From Prevotella communis (GTDB taxonomy: Bacteria; Bacteroidota; Bacteroidia; Bacteroidales; Bacteroidaceae): 64,000 bases of DNA. Location: contig NZ_CP091792.1 of NCBI RefSeq assembly GCF_022024115.1, positions 806,001-870,000 on the forward strand, given 5' to 3'. The translations under genes were made by a program, and so were the position numbers. Numbering within the stretch: position 1 is the first letter of the stretch; each line of letters starts with the position of its first letter. The notes beneath the pieces are model-generated. The model was not told the origin of the DNA. It did no database searches and saw nothing but the letters and a program-made list of their open reading frames with translations. This document shows positions 36,941 to 44,282 of this stretch, piece after piece.

Positions 36941-37328
36941 TATTTAACGTTTGTAAACATAAACAAAGGTCAATTTTGTTCAAAAAAAGAGAATGGAAAG
37001 AAACACTTATGTAGTGGTGTTCAACACGTGAGCGGCACTCACGTGTTCAAAATGGCAGATACTGTTTTAAAAACCAAACTTTTTGGATTAAAAGTGAGAC
37101 ATTTTAACAATCCTTGTCTATTGATTGCATTTACACGCAGCATTCATGCCCTGTTTTCAATGTAAATTGCGACAGGGCTCTGCTGTGATGTAAGATTCAA
37201 TGCTTAGCGAGTTCCATAACAACAATCAGTGTATGGCGTTTATCGTCTGCGGCGATGTTTTTCTGATGTTTACGGGTGCAGCCGCACTGGCTCTCCTCAG
37301 CAGTGTGCTATGTTTTATGATTATTTCT
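36941..37328. other. intergenic stretch with two hairpins, no gene seen
   Basis: No convincing ORF. It holds a perfect 10-bp hairpin AACACGTGAG-CGGCA-CTCACGTGTT (37023-37047) and GCCCTGT/ACAGGGC (37148-37154, 37172-37178). Neither is followed by a T run. Confidence 0.6.
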
Positions 37329-37359
37329 TTGTTATTTAAAAGGATTTGATTAACTTTGC
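37329..37359 (+). promoter_or_regulatory. promoter-like site abutting the IS110 element
   Basis: TTTG (37329-37332), 19 bases, TAACTTTG (37352-37359): an exact consensus pair pointing into the 3' end of the transposase, antisense to it, at the inferred element boundary. Confidence 0.5.
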
Positions 37360-37388
37360 AGCCATCAAGGGAAGACTGCGTTCTGCGG

Positions 37389-38501
37389 CTATTCTTCAGC
37401 CAATGTTCCAACATCTATCCCGTGAGGCTGGCCTTCAGTGGTTTCAGCCTCTTTCTTTTGCCTATTACATGCAGGCTTGTCACGTGTCGGGTCATACTTC
37501 TCTCCACTTTTCCAAAGGCTGTATATGAGCAGTAGTAGCTTGCGCATAGTGGCTGTTACTCCAATCATTTTCGACTGTGTATTCCTGTCACATAGGCGCC
37601 CATAGAAATCTTTCATCTGAGGATTACACTGAGTGCTGACAATGGCAGGGAAATAGAGTGCCGTTCTGATGTGTACGTTGCCCTGCTTTGAGATGTGGCG
37701 CTTAGGGTCAACAGGTCCTGACTGATGTGCAGGAACGTCAAGCCCTGCATATCTGGCTAACTGCTTACGATTTGTTATCAACGCAAAGCCATTAGTCTCT
37801 GCAACCACGGCAACTACAGTCATAAACCCTATGCCGTTGATGGTTGTGATACGGTCAATACGCTCTGACAGTCCGGGCTCCTGCTTGATCTTCTCGCGGA
37901 TGGCCTTCTGATTACTGTCCAGCTGTTTGTCTATCTCGTTGATAAGTTTGTTATAGTGCTTGACGATGCTCTTCTCCGCTATCTCGCTGTGTGCGAGTGC
38001 CTCCAGATGGTTCCTCAACTGTGTCTTGACCTTGTTGATGTCGGCCACGAAACGCGTCATCTGTCGCAGTTCCCTATAGATAGGAGATGGCGGTGCCCAA
38101 GGTTTGAGGCGCTTGTCCAAACACCCAAGCATCCCAAGAGTATAGGCATCCATGTCATCGGTCTTTGTAAGGATGCCTTCGTACTTAGCAAACTCACGGG
38201 CCTTATTAGGCAACACAACACAGACGTCCAGGCCGAGTTTACTCAGATGAACTGCCAGCTGCTCATAATAGACACCAGTGGGTTCCATCACATAGCGCAA
38301 AGGATAGCCCTTCAGAGCCTCCTTACGACTCCATTTGACGAACTGGTTGAAACCAGTCTTGTCGTTGTTAAACACTACAGGGGCGGTAGAGCATCCCTGA
38401 TCGAACTCATACATACACAGGCAGGCCGTGAACGTACCCTTTGCAATGTCGATTCCCACGCACTGCATAAACCACTTGCCAGGTTCGAAATTCGGTTTCA
38501 T
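37389..38501 (-). CDS. IS110-family transposase (bridge-RNA-guided DEDD recombinase)
   Basis: Recombinase of 370 residues with an N-terminal RuvC-like DEDD domain: D18 in GIDIAKGTF, E73 in VMEPTGVYYE, and D115/D118 in KTDDMDAYTL. The C-terminal transposase domain has LARYAGLDVPAHQSG with the likely nucleophile S261, then KQGNVHIRTALYFPA. All key residues appear intact and there is no frameshift, so the element may be active. The N-terminus starts just after the candidate bridge-RNA region. Confidence 0.95.
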   Translation of the reverse strand: MKPNFEPGKWFMQCVGIDIAKGTFTACLCMYEFDQGCSTAPVVFNNDKTGFNQFVKWSRKEALKGYPLRYVMEPTGVYYEQLAVHLSKLGLDVCVVLPNKAREFAKYEGILTKTDDMDAYTLGMLGCLDKRLKPWAPPSPIYRELRQMTRFVADINKVKTQLRNHLEALAHSEIAEKSIVKHYNKLINEIDKQLDSNQKAIREKIKQEPGLSERIDRITTINGIGFMTVVAVVAETNGFALITNRKQLARYAGLDVPAHQSGPVDPKRHISKQGNVHIRTALYFPAIVSTQCNPQMKDFYGRLCDRNTQSKMIGVTATMRKLLLLIYSLWKSGEKYDPTRDKPACNRQKKEAETTEGQPHGIDVGTLAEE

Positions 38502-38521
38502 ACGGTTTGAATTTTAAGTTA

Positions 38522-38740
38522 ATAATGTTGATGATTATAGCCTCAAATCCTCACCGCCTTTCCTCTTGTATATACTCTGAATCATCCCCTGCCATACCTG
38601 AGCGATGTCCTCTGATACTTTGTCCTGGCTCCAAAGATCTGAAAAATGAGGGTGGAAGCTTATCCTGCCATACGATATAGCCGATGCTTATCTAGGTACC
38701 AGCCTTCTCACCCTCAACGGCATAAATCTCTAGCAAAGCT
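38522..38740 (-). ncRNA. candidate bridge RNA of the IS110 element
   Basis: Noncoding region 5' of the transposase on the same strand. It folds into a long first hairpin with closing stem TGAGGGTG/CACCCTCA (38647-38654 with 38709-38716, plus flanking GAAG/CTTC pairs), and a second structured part with CTTTG/CAAAG. The same 10 bases CCTGCCATAC occur in both internal loops (38588-38597 and 38664-38673), as expected if the two loops guide sites sharing a core. A -7-like TAGCTTTG lies at 38734-38741 but no -33 box is seen. Confidence 0.5.
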
Positions 38741-38768
38741 ACAAAACTTAAACCGTATTGCATCCATC

Positions 38769-38992
38769 TGCAAGAATTATTTCATGAAAATGGAACAATC
38801 TCTATAATCGGATGCAAAGGTAAGAGGTATCAGTCCGAAGGACATGTGTTAAAATTAGCACATCATTCTTTTATTTCGTAAGTTTTTCATAACTTTGGGG
38901 CGAGATTACAACTAGCTGAAAATATATTTTTCTCTACCCTCTGCCACGCATTGGCGTACCCTTGTCATACTTTTGCAGAAAATCAAAGTATT
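38769..38992. other. leader region of the WYL gene
   Basis: No gene seen. It carries -7-like boxes at 38890-38897 and 38968-38975 (TACTTTTG) on the plus strand and a hairpin-type element near 38933-38957 related to those at 41997 and 44021. A minus-strand TACCTTTG at 38814-38821 points towards the IS. Confidence 0.5.
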
Positions 38993-39931
38993 ATGAATAA
39001 CGATAGAGGACAAAGTTTGATAACTAAATACGTTTGGGTGATAGATACTATCTATCGCAGACGTAAGATCTCATTTAAGGAACTGAACGAGCTATGGCTT
39101 CGTGATGAAATCAGCAGGGGAGTAGAAATTCCCAAACGTACCTTTGACAACTGGCGGCAAGTTATCTTCGACATGTTTGGTATTAATATCACCAATGAGA
39201 ATCGAGGTGAGTATCGCTATTATATAGAATACGAAGAGGATATCCATAACAATGGTGTCCGTTCCTGGCTCTACAATACGCTTTCTGTTAGCAATGCTTT
39301 AGCAAAGAGTCAGGGCCTTAAGAACAGGATCCTGTTGGAATATGTACCTTCTGGACAGGAGTACTTGCAGCCCATCATCGAGGCAATGAAGGAAAACCGC
39401 GTTCTGAATATCACTTACCATAGCTATTGGAAGGACGAGGAGACTAGTTTCGATGTTCAGCCGTATTGCGTGAAGCTGTTCCGTCAGCGTTGGTACATGG
39501 TGGCTCGTAGCACCTATCCATATTATTTCGAGCAAGGGCCTAGGGTTTACGCTCTCGACCGTATTCATGATTTGTATGCTACGGAGGAAAAATTTAAAAT
39601 GCCTAAAGACTGGGATGCACAGAATTTCTTTAATGGTTGTTTCGGTATCATCGCAGACCAGCGCATCGAGCCTCAGACTGTGAAGCTTAAAGTGTCAGCA
39701 GGGCAAGCCAACTATATCCGCGACCTCATGCTTCATGAGTCGCAGGAAGAGATAGTTAAAAACGAAGAATACAGCATCTTCAAATACTATATTCGTCCTA
39801 CGTTTGACTTCATACAGGAAATCCTATTGAACGGTGAGAGCATGGAAGTGTTGGAGCCCCTGTCACTACGTGAAGAGATAGCAGGAATCATTAACCGAAT
39901 GAACAGCAAGTACACAATATACAATACTTAA
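38993..39931 (+). CDS. WYL-domain transcriptional regulator
   Basis: Regulator of 312 residues: an N-terminal winged-helix-like part (ISFKELNELWLRDEISRGVEIPKRTFDNWRQ), a WYL domain (residues about 125-215, with KLFRQRWYMVARS and VYALDRIHDL) and a C-terminal WCX extension. WYL proteins commonly sense nucleic-acid ligands and control defence or mobile loci. The ATG at 38993 is preferred over one 14 codons upstream because a -7 box (38968-38975) lies between them. It heads the accessory island and is followed 13 bases later by an unknown gene. Confidence 0.88.
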   Translation: MNNDRGQSLITKYVWVIDTIYRRRKISFKELNELWLRDEISRGVEIPKRTFDNWRQVIFDMFGINITNENRGEYRYYIEYEEDIHNNGVRSWLYNTLSVSNALAKSQGLKNRILLEYVPSGQEYLQPIIEAMKENRVLNITYHSYWKDEETSFDVQPYCVKLFRQRWYMVARSTYPYYFEQGPRVYALDRIHDLYATEEKFKMPKDWDAQNFFNGCFGIIADQRIEPQTVKLKVSAGQANYIRDLMLHESQEEIVKNEEYSIFKYYIRPTFDFIQEILLNGESMEVLEPLSLREEIAGIINRMNSKYTIYNT

Positions 39932-39944
39932 TGATATTGATAAT

Positions 39945-40745
39945 ATGAAACAGCTAACAGATAATATGATAAAGAATGCCTTTGATGAATTGGCCTTAGA
40001 TAATAAGTACTTTGATAAATTCAAGGAAGTTGCAGAATATTATTATTCGGAGTTACAGAGAGACTGTCCTGATGATGACGAGGATAATTCCAATGCCGAT
40101 GAAAGTATTCGTTTCTCCAAAGAATTCATGAAATACTATGTGCCTGAGAAAGAAAAAGGACACTGCGATATTTGGGCTGAAACTTATGCCAATTGTCGTA
40201 CTCATTGGTTAAAGGAATACAAGTCATATTGTAATGCTTACAATGCCCTTGAAGAGAAAGAACATCCAGAGAAAGAATTGGATATCCACGTTGCATCAAT
40301 GAGTACAGACCCGCTTTTCAGGGAAAGATATGAGTACGAGTTCCTATGTTCTAAAATCGAGTGCGACCCTAAGGAAGCAGTTGAAAACTATTGCAATGAT
40401 TACAGAAGAATGATTGCTTTAGGTAAAAGTGAGATTTACGCCCGCGCTTATGCCGACTGCCACGATGAGTGTAAAGAGGAGCTTAGTGTTATATACGCCC
40501 AGGCATTTGAATTGGCAAAGAAACACGGAATGAATGACGGCGAGCCCTATCTTTTCGGCGAAACATGTATCACAGCTGTAGATCAAGGTATATGGTCGTA
40601 CACGAACGAGTTCTTGAAACGATATTATGAGGAATGGCAGAAGGATTTCTATTTCACCCTGATAAAAATGAATTTTGAAGAGACCGAGCATCGTAAAATG
40701 TCTCAACATGAAGAGGAGAAATTTAGGAAAACATTATTTGGATAG
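39945..40745 (+). CDS. hypothetical acidic, tyrosine-rich protein
   Basis: Not recognised. The 266-residue protein is rich in Glu, Asp, Tyr and Lys, appears all-helical and soluble, with no signal peptide or membrane segment. It has an acidic run (PDDDEDNSNADES, near residue 45) and two related segments containing AETYANCRTHWLKEY and ARAYADCHDECKEEL, which may be helical repeats. It starts 13 bases after the WYL gene, so cotranscription is likely. Base composition is A+T-rich compared with the core genes. Confidence 0.75.
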   Translation: MKQLTDNMIKNAFDELALDNKYFDKFKEVAEYYYSELQRDCPDDDEDNSNADESIRFSKEFMKYYVPEKEKGHCDIWAETYANCRTHWLKEYKSYCNAYNALEEKEHPEKELDIHVASMSTDPLFRERYEYEFLCSKIECDPKEAVENYCNDYRRMIALGKSEIYARAYADCHDECKEELSVIYAQAFELAKKHGMNDGEPYLFGETCITAVDQGIWSYTNEFLKRYYEEWQKDFYFTLIKMNFEETEHRKMSQHEEEKFRKTLFG

Positions 40746-40841
40746 AAACGATAATACCCCATTACTCTACGCACTTGATGATGTAGAGGCTTGCACTTGG
40801 ATTGCGTGAAAGATATTGTAAATAACTAAAAACTTGTAATT

Positions 40842-41063
40842 ATGTTGTACAAAGTAACTGTAAAAAATAGCATGAGCGTGAACGGAGTTCGCTTGGAAAA
40901 AGGAATGTCAGTTGAAGTTGCCTACAATTCATTCAGCTCCCCTGAAAGCACTCATCAGGGCAAAGCCCTAATACAAAATGCTTTTATGCTCAAATATGGT
41001 GTTGACCTACAGAAGGCCTGCGCTTTTAATTCCGGGAAATTAGATATTCAACGAATCAATTAA
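40842..41063 (+). CDS. small conserved protein (DUF6140-like), copy 1
   Basis: Protein of 73 residues, MLYKVTVKNSMSVNGVRLEKGMSVEV at its start, ending in a YGVDLQKA segment. It is a paralog of the 41754 gene, sharing KVT, S-NGV, EKGMSVEV, AF, YG-D and KA at equivalent positions. It resembles small Bacteroidales proteins I recall as DUF6140; function unknown. Confidence 0.75.
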   Translation: MLYKVTVKNSMSVNGVRLEKGMSVEVAYNSFSSPESTHQGKALIQNAFMLKYGVDLQKACAFNSGKLDIQRIN

Positions 41064-41084
41064 ATTTCAAGAAAATCGAACAGT

Positions 41085-41708
41085 ATGGAACATGTGTTTT
41101 TTAAGCCTTGGATAGGAAAGAATTACAAGACGGGTGGAATCTTTCATAAAAAGATTCTTGTTGTTGGTGAAAGCCACTATTGTAATGGTTGTAACTGTTG
41201 TGGATTAAAGTATGCTAAAGAATGTGAGGACCTTAATACTACTAAAGTTGTTAAAGATTATTTGAATCCATCAAAATGTTCTGAAAAATGGAAAAATACG
41301 TATAGAAAGTTTGAACGTTCACTTGTAAATAGAGAAACAACATTAGAGGATGCCAAAGAAATATGGCAATCTATTGCATTCTTCAATTTTTTGCAAGTGG
41401 CGATGAACGAAGCACGTCAATCCGGCACTCCCGAAGACTACATAGAAGGACAGAAGGCTTTTCTTGAGGTAATAGATGAATTGCAACCAAATTTGATAAT
41501 TGTATGGGGTGTAGGGTATTTGTATGAATATTTGCCAGGCGAAAAGGATGGCTGGATTTGGGGTGATGAATTAAAGATAGATGAATACAACGTAAAAAAT
41601 GGATATTATCAACGAAATGGGAAAAAATCCCGTGTTATTGCTATATATCATCCATCTGTAGGATATTCTTGGGATTGGTGGCACAAAGTGATAAAGACCC
41701 AGTTGTAA
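41085..41708 (+). CDS. uracil-DNA-glycosylase-superfamily-like protein
   Basis: Protein of 207 residues with the fold-level signature of the UDG superfamily: KILVVGESHY near the N-terminus (G28, E29, S30, H31), a central FFNFLQVAMNEARQSG segment, a hydrophobic strand LIIVWGVGYL and the C-terminal HPS motif (H189-P190-S191) in IAIYHPSVGYS. A cysteine cluster YCNGCNCCGLKYAKEC (residues 32-47) could bind metal or an iron-sulfur cluster. Whether it cuts bases or has another nucleic-acid role is not known. It sits between the two DUF6140-like genes. Confidence 0.6.
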   Translation: MEHVFFKPWIGKNYKTGGIFHKKILVVGESHYCNGCNCCGLKYAKECEDLNTTKVVKDYLNPSKCSEKWKNTYRKFERSLVNRETTLEDAKEIWQSIAFFNFLQVAMNEARQSGTPEDYIEGQKAFLEVIDELQPNLIIVWGVGYLYEYLPGEKDGWIWGDELKIDEYNVKNGYYQRNGKKSRVIAIYHPSVGYSWDWWHKVIKTQL

Positions 41709-41748
41709 TTATTAAAACTGAAGTGGCAACAGGATAAAACGGCCATAG
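41707..41748 (+). repeat. island leader repeat, copy 1
   Basis: About 40 bases containing GCAACAGGATAAAACG, repeated with small changes at 44066-44106. Both copies lie directly before the start of a small gene. Confidence 0.8.
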
Positions 41749-41753
41749 AAAAG

Positions 41754-41969
41754 ATGTTGTGTAAAGTTACCACTAATAGAGCGATTTCAGCGAATGGTGT
41801 TAAAGTTGAGAAAGGAATGTCTGTAGAAGTAATATCACAGACTAGTAATTTTAATAATAGTAAGGATAGAGAGGCTATGAAACAGGCTTTTATTCGAGCA
41901 TACGGTATTGATGTCACAAAGGCTATGCCAAGTCTTTCGTTTTTTCAAATAGAAGTGCTCTCGCGTTAA
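41754..41969 (+). CDS. small conserved protein (DUF6140-like), copy 2
   Basis: Protein of 71 residues, paralog of the 40842 gene: ANGVKVEKGMSVEV and YGIDVTKA match its partner. It is the downstream member of a gene order copy 1 - UDG-like - copy 2, suggesting duplication with the UDG-like gene inserted between. A strong terminator-like hairpin follows at 41997-42025. Function unknown. Confidence 0.75.
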   Translation: MLCKVTTNRAISANGVKVEKGMSVEVISQTSNFNNSKDREAMKQAFIRAYGIDVTKAMPSLSFFQIEVLSR

Positions 41970-41996
41970 GTTTTTTATATAAAACGCATTTTCCTT

Positions 41997-42037
41997 AGAC
42001 CTCTGCCACCAGCTGGCGGAGGTCTTTGTTTTCTTTG
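41997..42037 (+). terminator. terminator-like hairpin, island type
   Basis: AGACCTCTGCCA (41997-42008) pairs with TGGCGGAGGTCT (42014-42025), 12 bp with one G-T pair, loop of five, followed by a T-rich tract. Related hairpins lie near 38936 and 44022. Confidence 0.75.
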
Positions 42038-42075
42038 CATCATCAACTTAAATAGTCAAAATAAATAAGGATGTT

Positions 42076-43992
42076 ATGCAGCAGGAATATAATGACAGCA
42101 ATATTCGGACATTATCAGGACTTGAGCATATTCGTCATCGCCCAGGAATGTATATAGGCACATTGGGTGATGGTTCATCGATTGACGATGGCATCTATAT
42201 CTTATTAAAGGAAGTGATGGATAATTCTATTGACGAATTCAAAATGAATGCAGGCAGTAGGATAGAAGTAAATGTTGAAGATGGTAAACGTATTTCAGTT
42301 CGAGACTATGGAAGAGGAATACCACAAGGAAAACTCATTGAATGTGTAAGTGAACCAAAAACTAGTGCAAAGTTTGAGTCAGACAAGACGAAGAAGGTAT
42401 TTAAGAACTCTATTGGAATGAATGGCGTTGGTATCAAAGCTGTTACTGCATTGAGTTCTCGGTTTGTAGTAAGCAGCTATCGAGATGGGAAAGTACGAAC
42501 GGCAGTCTTTGAAAGAGGTATATTAAAAAATGATGTCACGGAACCGACAGATGAAGAAAATGGTACTTTTATATTCTTTGAGCCTGACGACACAAAGTTT
42601 CTAAATTACCATTTTCATGATGATTATTTGGAGAGTATGATGCAAATGTATTCATACGTGAATGTCGGACTCACTATCAAGCTCAATGAAAAGCAATTCG
42701 TTTCTCATCGTGGGTTGGAAGATTTGTTTCAAGACAGGATGACTTCAGATGCCCTTTATCCTATAATCCATATAAAAGGTAGTGATATAGATATTGCGTT
42801 TACACATACATGCCAAGATAATGAAGAGTACTTTTCGTTTGCCAATGGACAATATACCTATTATGGTGGTATGCACCAAAGTGCCTTTAAGGAGAGCATT
42901 GCTCGTACCTTAAGAGATTATTATGGGAAATATGAGTTTGCCGATATACGGGCTGGTATTGTGGCTGCAATTGCCATAAATGTAGAGGAACCAATATTTG
43001 ATGCACAAACAAAAAGGAAGTTGAGCTCAAATATGATGTCACCAGATGGCATCAGTATCAATAAGTTCGTTAGTGAATTTGTTGGTATAGAGGTTGATAA
43101 TTATCTTCATAAACACACAGATATTGCACGGATTATTGAACAGAAGATAAAAGATAATGAAAAAAGGCACCAGGAGATGATGGGTGTTACCAAGATTGTC
43201 CGTGAGCATACAAAGAAAGCCAATCTTCATAATCCTAAACTGCGAGACTGCCGTATACATTATTGCGATGTTAGAAATCCACAAAGGGAAGAGTCATGTA
43301 TCTTTATCACTGAAGGTCTTTCAGCAAGTGGAAGTATCACAAAAATTCGTGACGTAAATACACAGGCCGTATTTTCTTTGAAAGGGAAAATGCTTAATAC
43401 GTATGGTCTGACAAAACGTCAAATCTTTGAAAACGAGGAAGTATGTCTGTTGCAAGCAGCTCTTAACATTGACTCTGGCCTTGACAAACTCAGATACAAC
43501 AAGATCATAATTGCGACTGATGCAGATGATGACGGAATGCATATTCGCCTGCTTGTCCTCACGTTCTTTCTTCATTTATATCCAGAAATTGTAAGGCAAG
43601 GACACGTATATATTCTGCAAACGCCTCTGTTTAGAGTACGTAATCGTCGAACCAAGATAAAAAATCGCCATATTCTTGAAGAAGTAGATTTAAAGAATGG
43701 CAAAAGAGATGACTATGTTACAAGGTATTGCTATAATGAAGAGGAACGCCGTATTGCAATCACGGAGCTGGGACCTGAACCGGAGATAACCCGATTTAAA
43801 GGTCTTGGTGAAATATCCCCCAAAGAGTTTACCTACTTTATCGGACCAGAAATCAGACTGGAACAGGTAAGAATCGGTAAAGACGAACAAATAGAGAAGA
43901 TCTTAAAGTATTATATGGGAAAAAATACAATGGAACGTCAGAGGTTCATCATGGAGAATCTTATAGTTGAAGAATACACTTCTGTGGAGTAA
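42076..43992 (+). CDS. orphan ParE/GyrB-type topoisomerase II B-subunit homolog
   Basis: Type IIA topoisomerase ATPase/TOPRIM subunit of 638 residues. The GHKL ATPase motifs are present (EVMDNSIDEF, DYGRGIP, NGVGIKAVTALSS), as are the transducer and a TOPRIM domain with DADDDG (D482, D484, D486). The first TOPRIM motif reads EGLSA (E413, L415) instead of EGDSA, and the segment before NGVG is KTSAKFESDKTKKVFK instead of the usual TGGK form. No A-subunit (parC/gyrA) is adjacent. A+T-rich composition and the surrounding accessory genes suggest a transferred paralog rather than the housekeeping ParE. Confidence 0.88.
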   Translation: MQQEYNDSNIRTLSGLEHIRHRPGMYIGTLGDGSSIDDGIYILLKEVMDNSIDEFKMNAGSRIEVNVEDGKRISVRDYGRGIPQGKLIECVSEPKTSAKFESDKTKKVFKNSIGMNGVGIKAVTALSSRFVVSSYRDGKVRTAVFERGILKNDVTEPTDEENGTFIFFEPDDTKFLNYHFHDDYLESMMQMYSYVNVGLTIKLNEKQFVSHRGLEDLFQDRMTSDALYPIIHIKGSDIDIAFTHTCQDNEEYFSFANGQYTYYGGMHQSAFKESIARTLRDYYGKYEFADIRAGIVAAIAINVEEPIFDAQTKRKLSSNMMSPDGISINKFVSEFVGIEVDNYLHKHTDIARIIEQKIKDNEKRHQEMMGVTKIVREHTKKANLHNPKLRDCRIHYCDVRNPQREESCIFITEGLSASGSITKIRDVNTQAVFSLKGKMLNTYGLTKRQIFENEEVCLLQAALNIDSGLDKLRYNKIIIATDADDDGMHIRLLVLTFFLHLYPEIVRQGHVYILQTPLFRVRNRRTKIKNRHILEEVDLKNGKRDDYVTRYCYNEEERRIAITELGPEPEITRFKGLGEISPKEFTYFIGPEIRLEQVRIGKDEQIEKILKYYMGKNTMERQRFIMENLIVEEYTSVE

Positions 43993-44021
43993 ATACTTCC
44001 AGCAATGTAATTTTCTCAAAC

Positions 44022-44058
44022 CTCTGCATCCAACAGGCAGAGTTTTTCTTTTCTTTGC
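44022..44058 (+). terminator. terminator-like hairpin after the ParE-like gene
   Basis: CTCTGC (44022-44027) pairs with GCAGAG (44037-44042), followed by TTTTTCTTTT. Same sequence family as the hairpin at 41997. Confidence 0.65.
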
Positions 44059-44065
44059 TGTGTGA

Positions 44066-44106
44066 AATTATAAGACTGAAGGGCCAACAGGATAAAACGA
44101 CATTAG
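44066..44106 (+). repeat. island leader repeat, copy 2
   Basis: Second copy of the GCAACAGGATAAAACG-type leader (here CCAACAGGATAAAACG), placed directly before the small membrane-protein gene. Confidence 0.8.
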
Positions 44107-44110
44107 GGAT

Positions 44111-44269
44111 ATGGGAATTTATGATGAAAACGGGAACTTGAATGAGAGTCACTGGATGTTTGTGGCTGCACGTTGGGCGGGTTCACATTACAAACTAATA
44201 CGATGGATTCTGCTACTTTCAATTTTGATTATAGTAGGTGTCATATTGTGGAGCATTGCTAAAAACTAA
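44111..44269 (+). CDS. small single-pass membrane protein
   Basis: Frame of 52 codons with ATG start. Residues 1-28 are polar (MGIYDENGNLNESHWMFVAA..), and residues 30-50 form one hydrophobic helix, WILLLSILIIVGVILWSIA, ending in KN. It follows the leader repeat and precedes the next gene by 13 bases, so it is likely translated from the same message. Function unknown; small membrane effectors are common in defence and toxin loci. Confidence 0.65.
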   Translation: MGIYDENGNLNESHWMFVAARWAGSHYKLIRWILLLSILIIVGVILWSIAKN

Positions 44270-44282
44270 CAAGAAAACGATT

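Larger units (their letters stand above)
37365..38766 (-). mobile_element. IS110-family insertion sequence (boundaries inferred)
   Basis: About 1.4 kb, made of a transposase gene, a very short 3' flank and about 265 noncoding bases 5' of the gene. The near-identical sequences TTGCAGCCATC (37357-37367) and TTGCATCCATC (38758-38768) flank it and are taken as the boundary markers; the exact junction bases are not fixed. The layout (short right end, long left end) fits the IS110 group rather than IS1111. Confidence 0.65.

Noticed and set aside
37226..37414. 62-residue minus-strand frame overlapping the transposase end
   Set aside because: Lies across the inferred element boundary, with no start context and no similarity to a protein.
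38784..38807. Short ATG frame just after the IS110 left end
   Set aside because: It stops after seven codons; it might be a remnant of a disrupted gene but nothing supports that.
44238..44282. Longer N-terminus for the 44283 protein
   Set aside because: It would overlap the small membrane-protein gene; the tandem ATG at 44283 is better placed.
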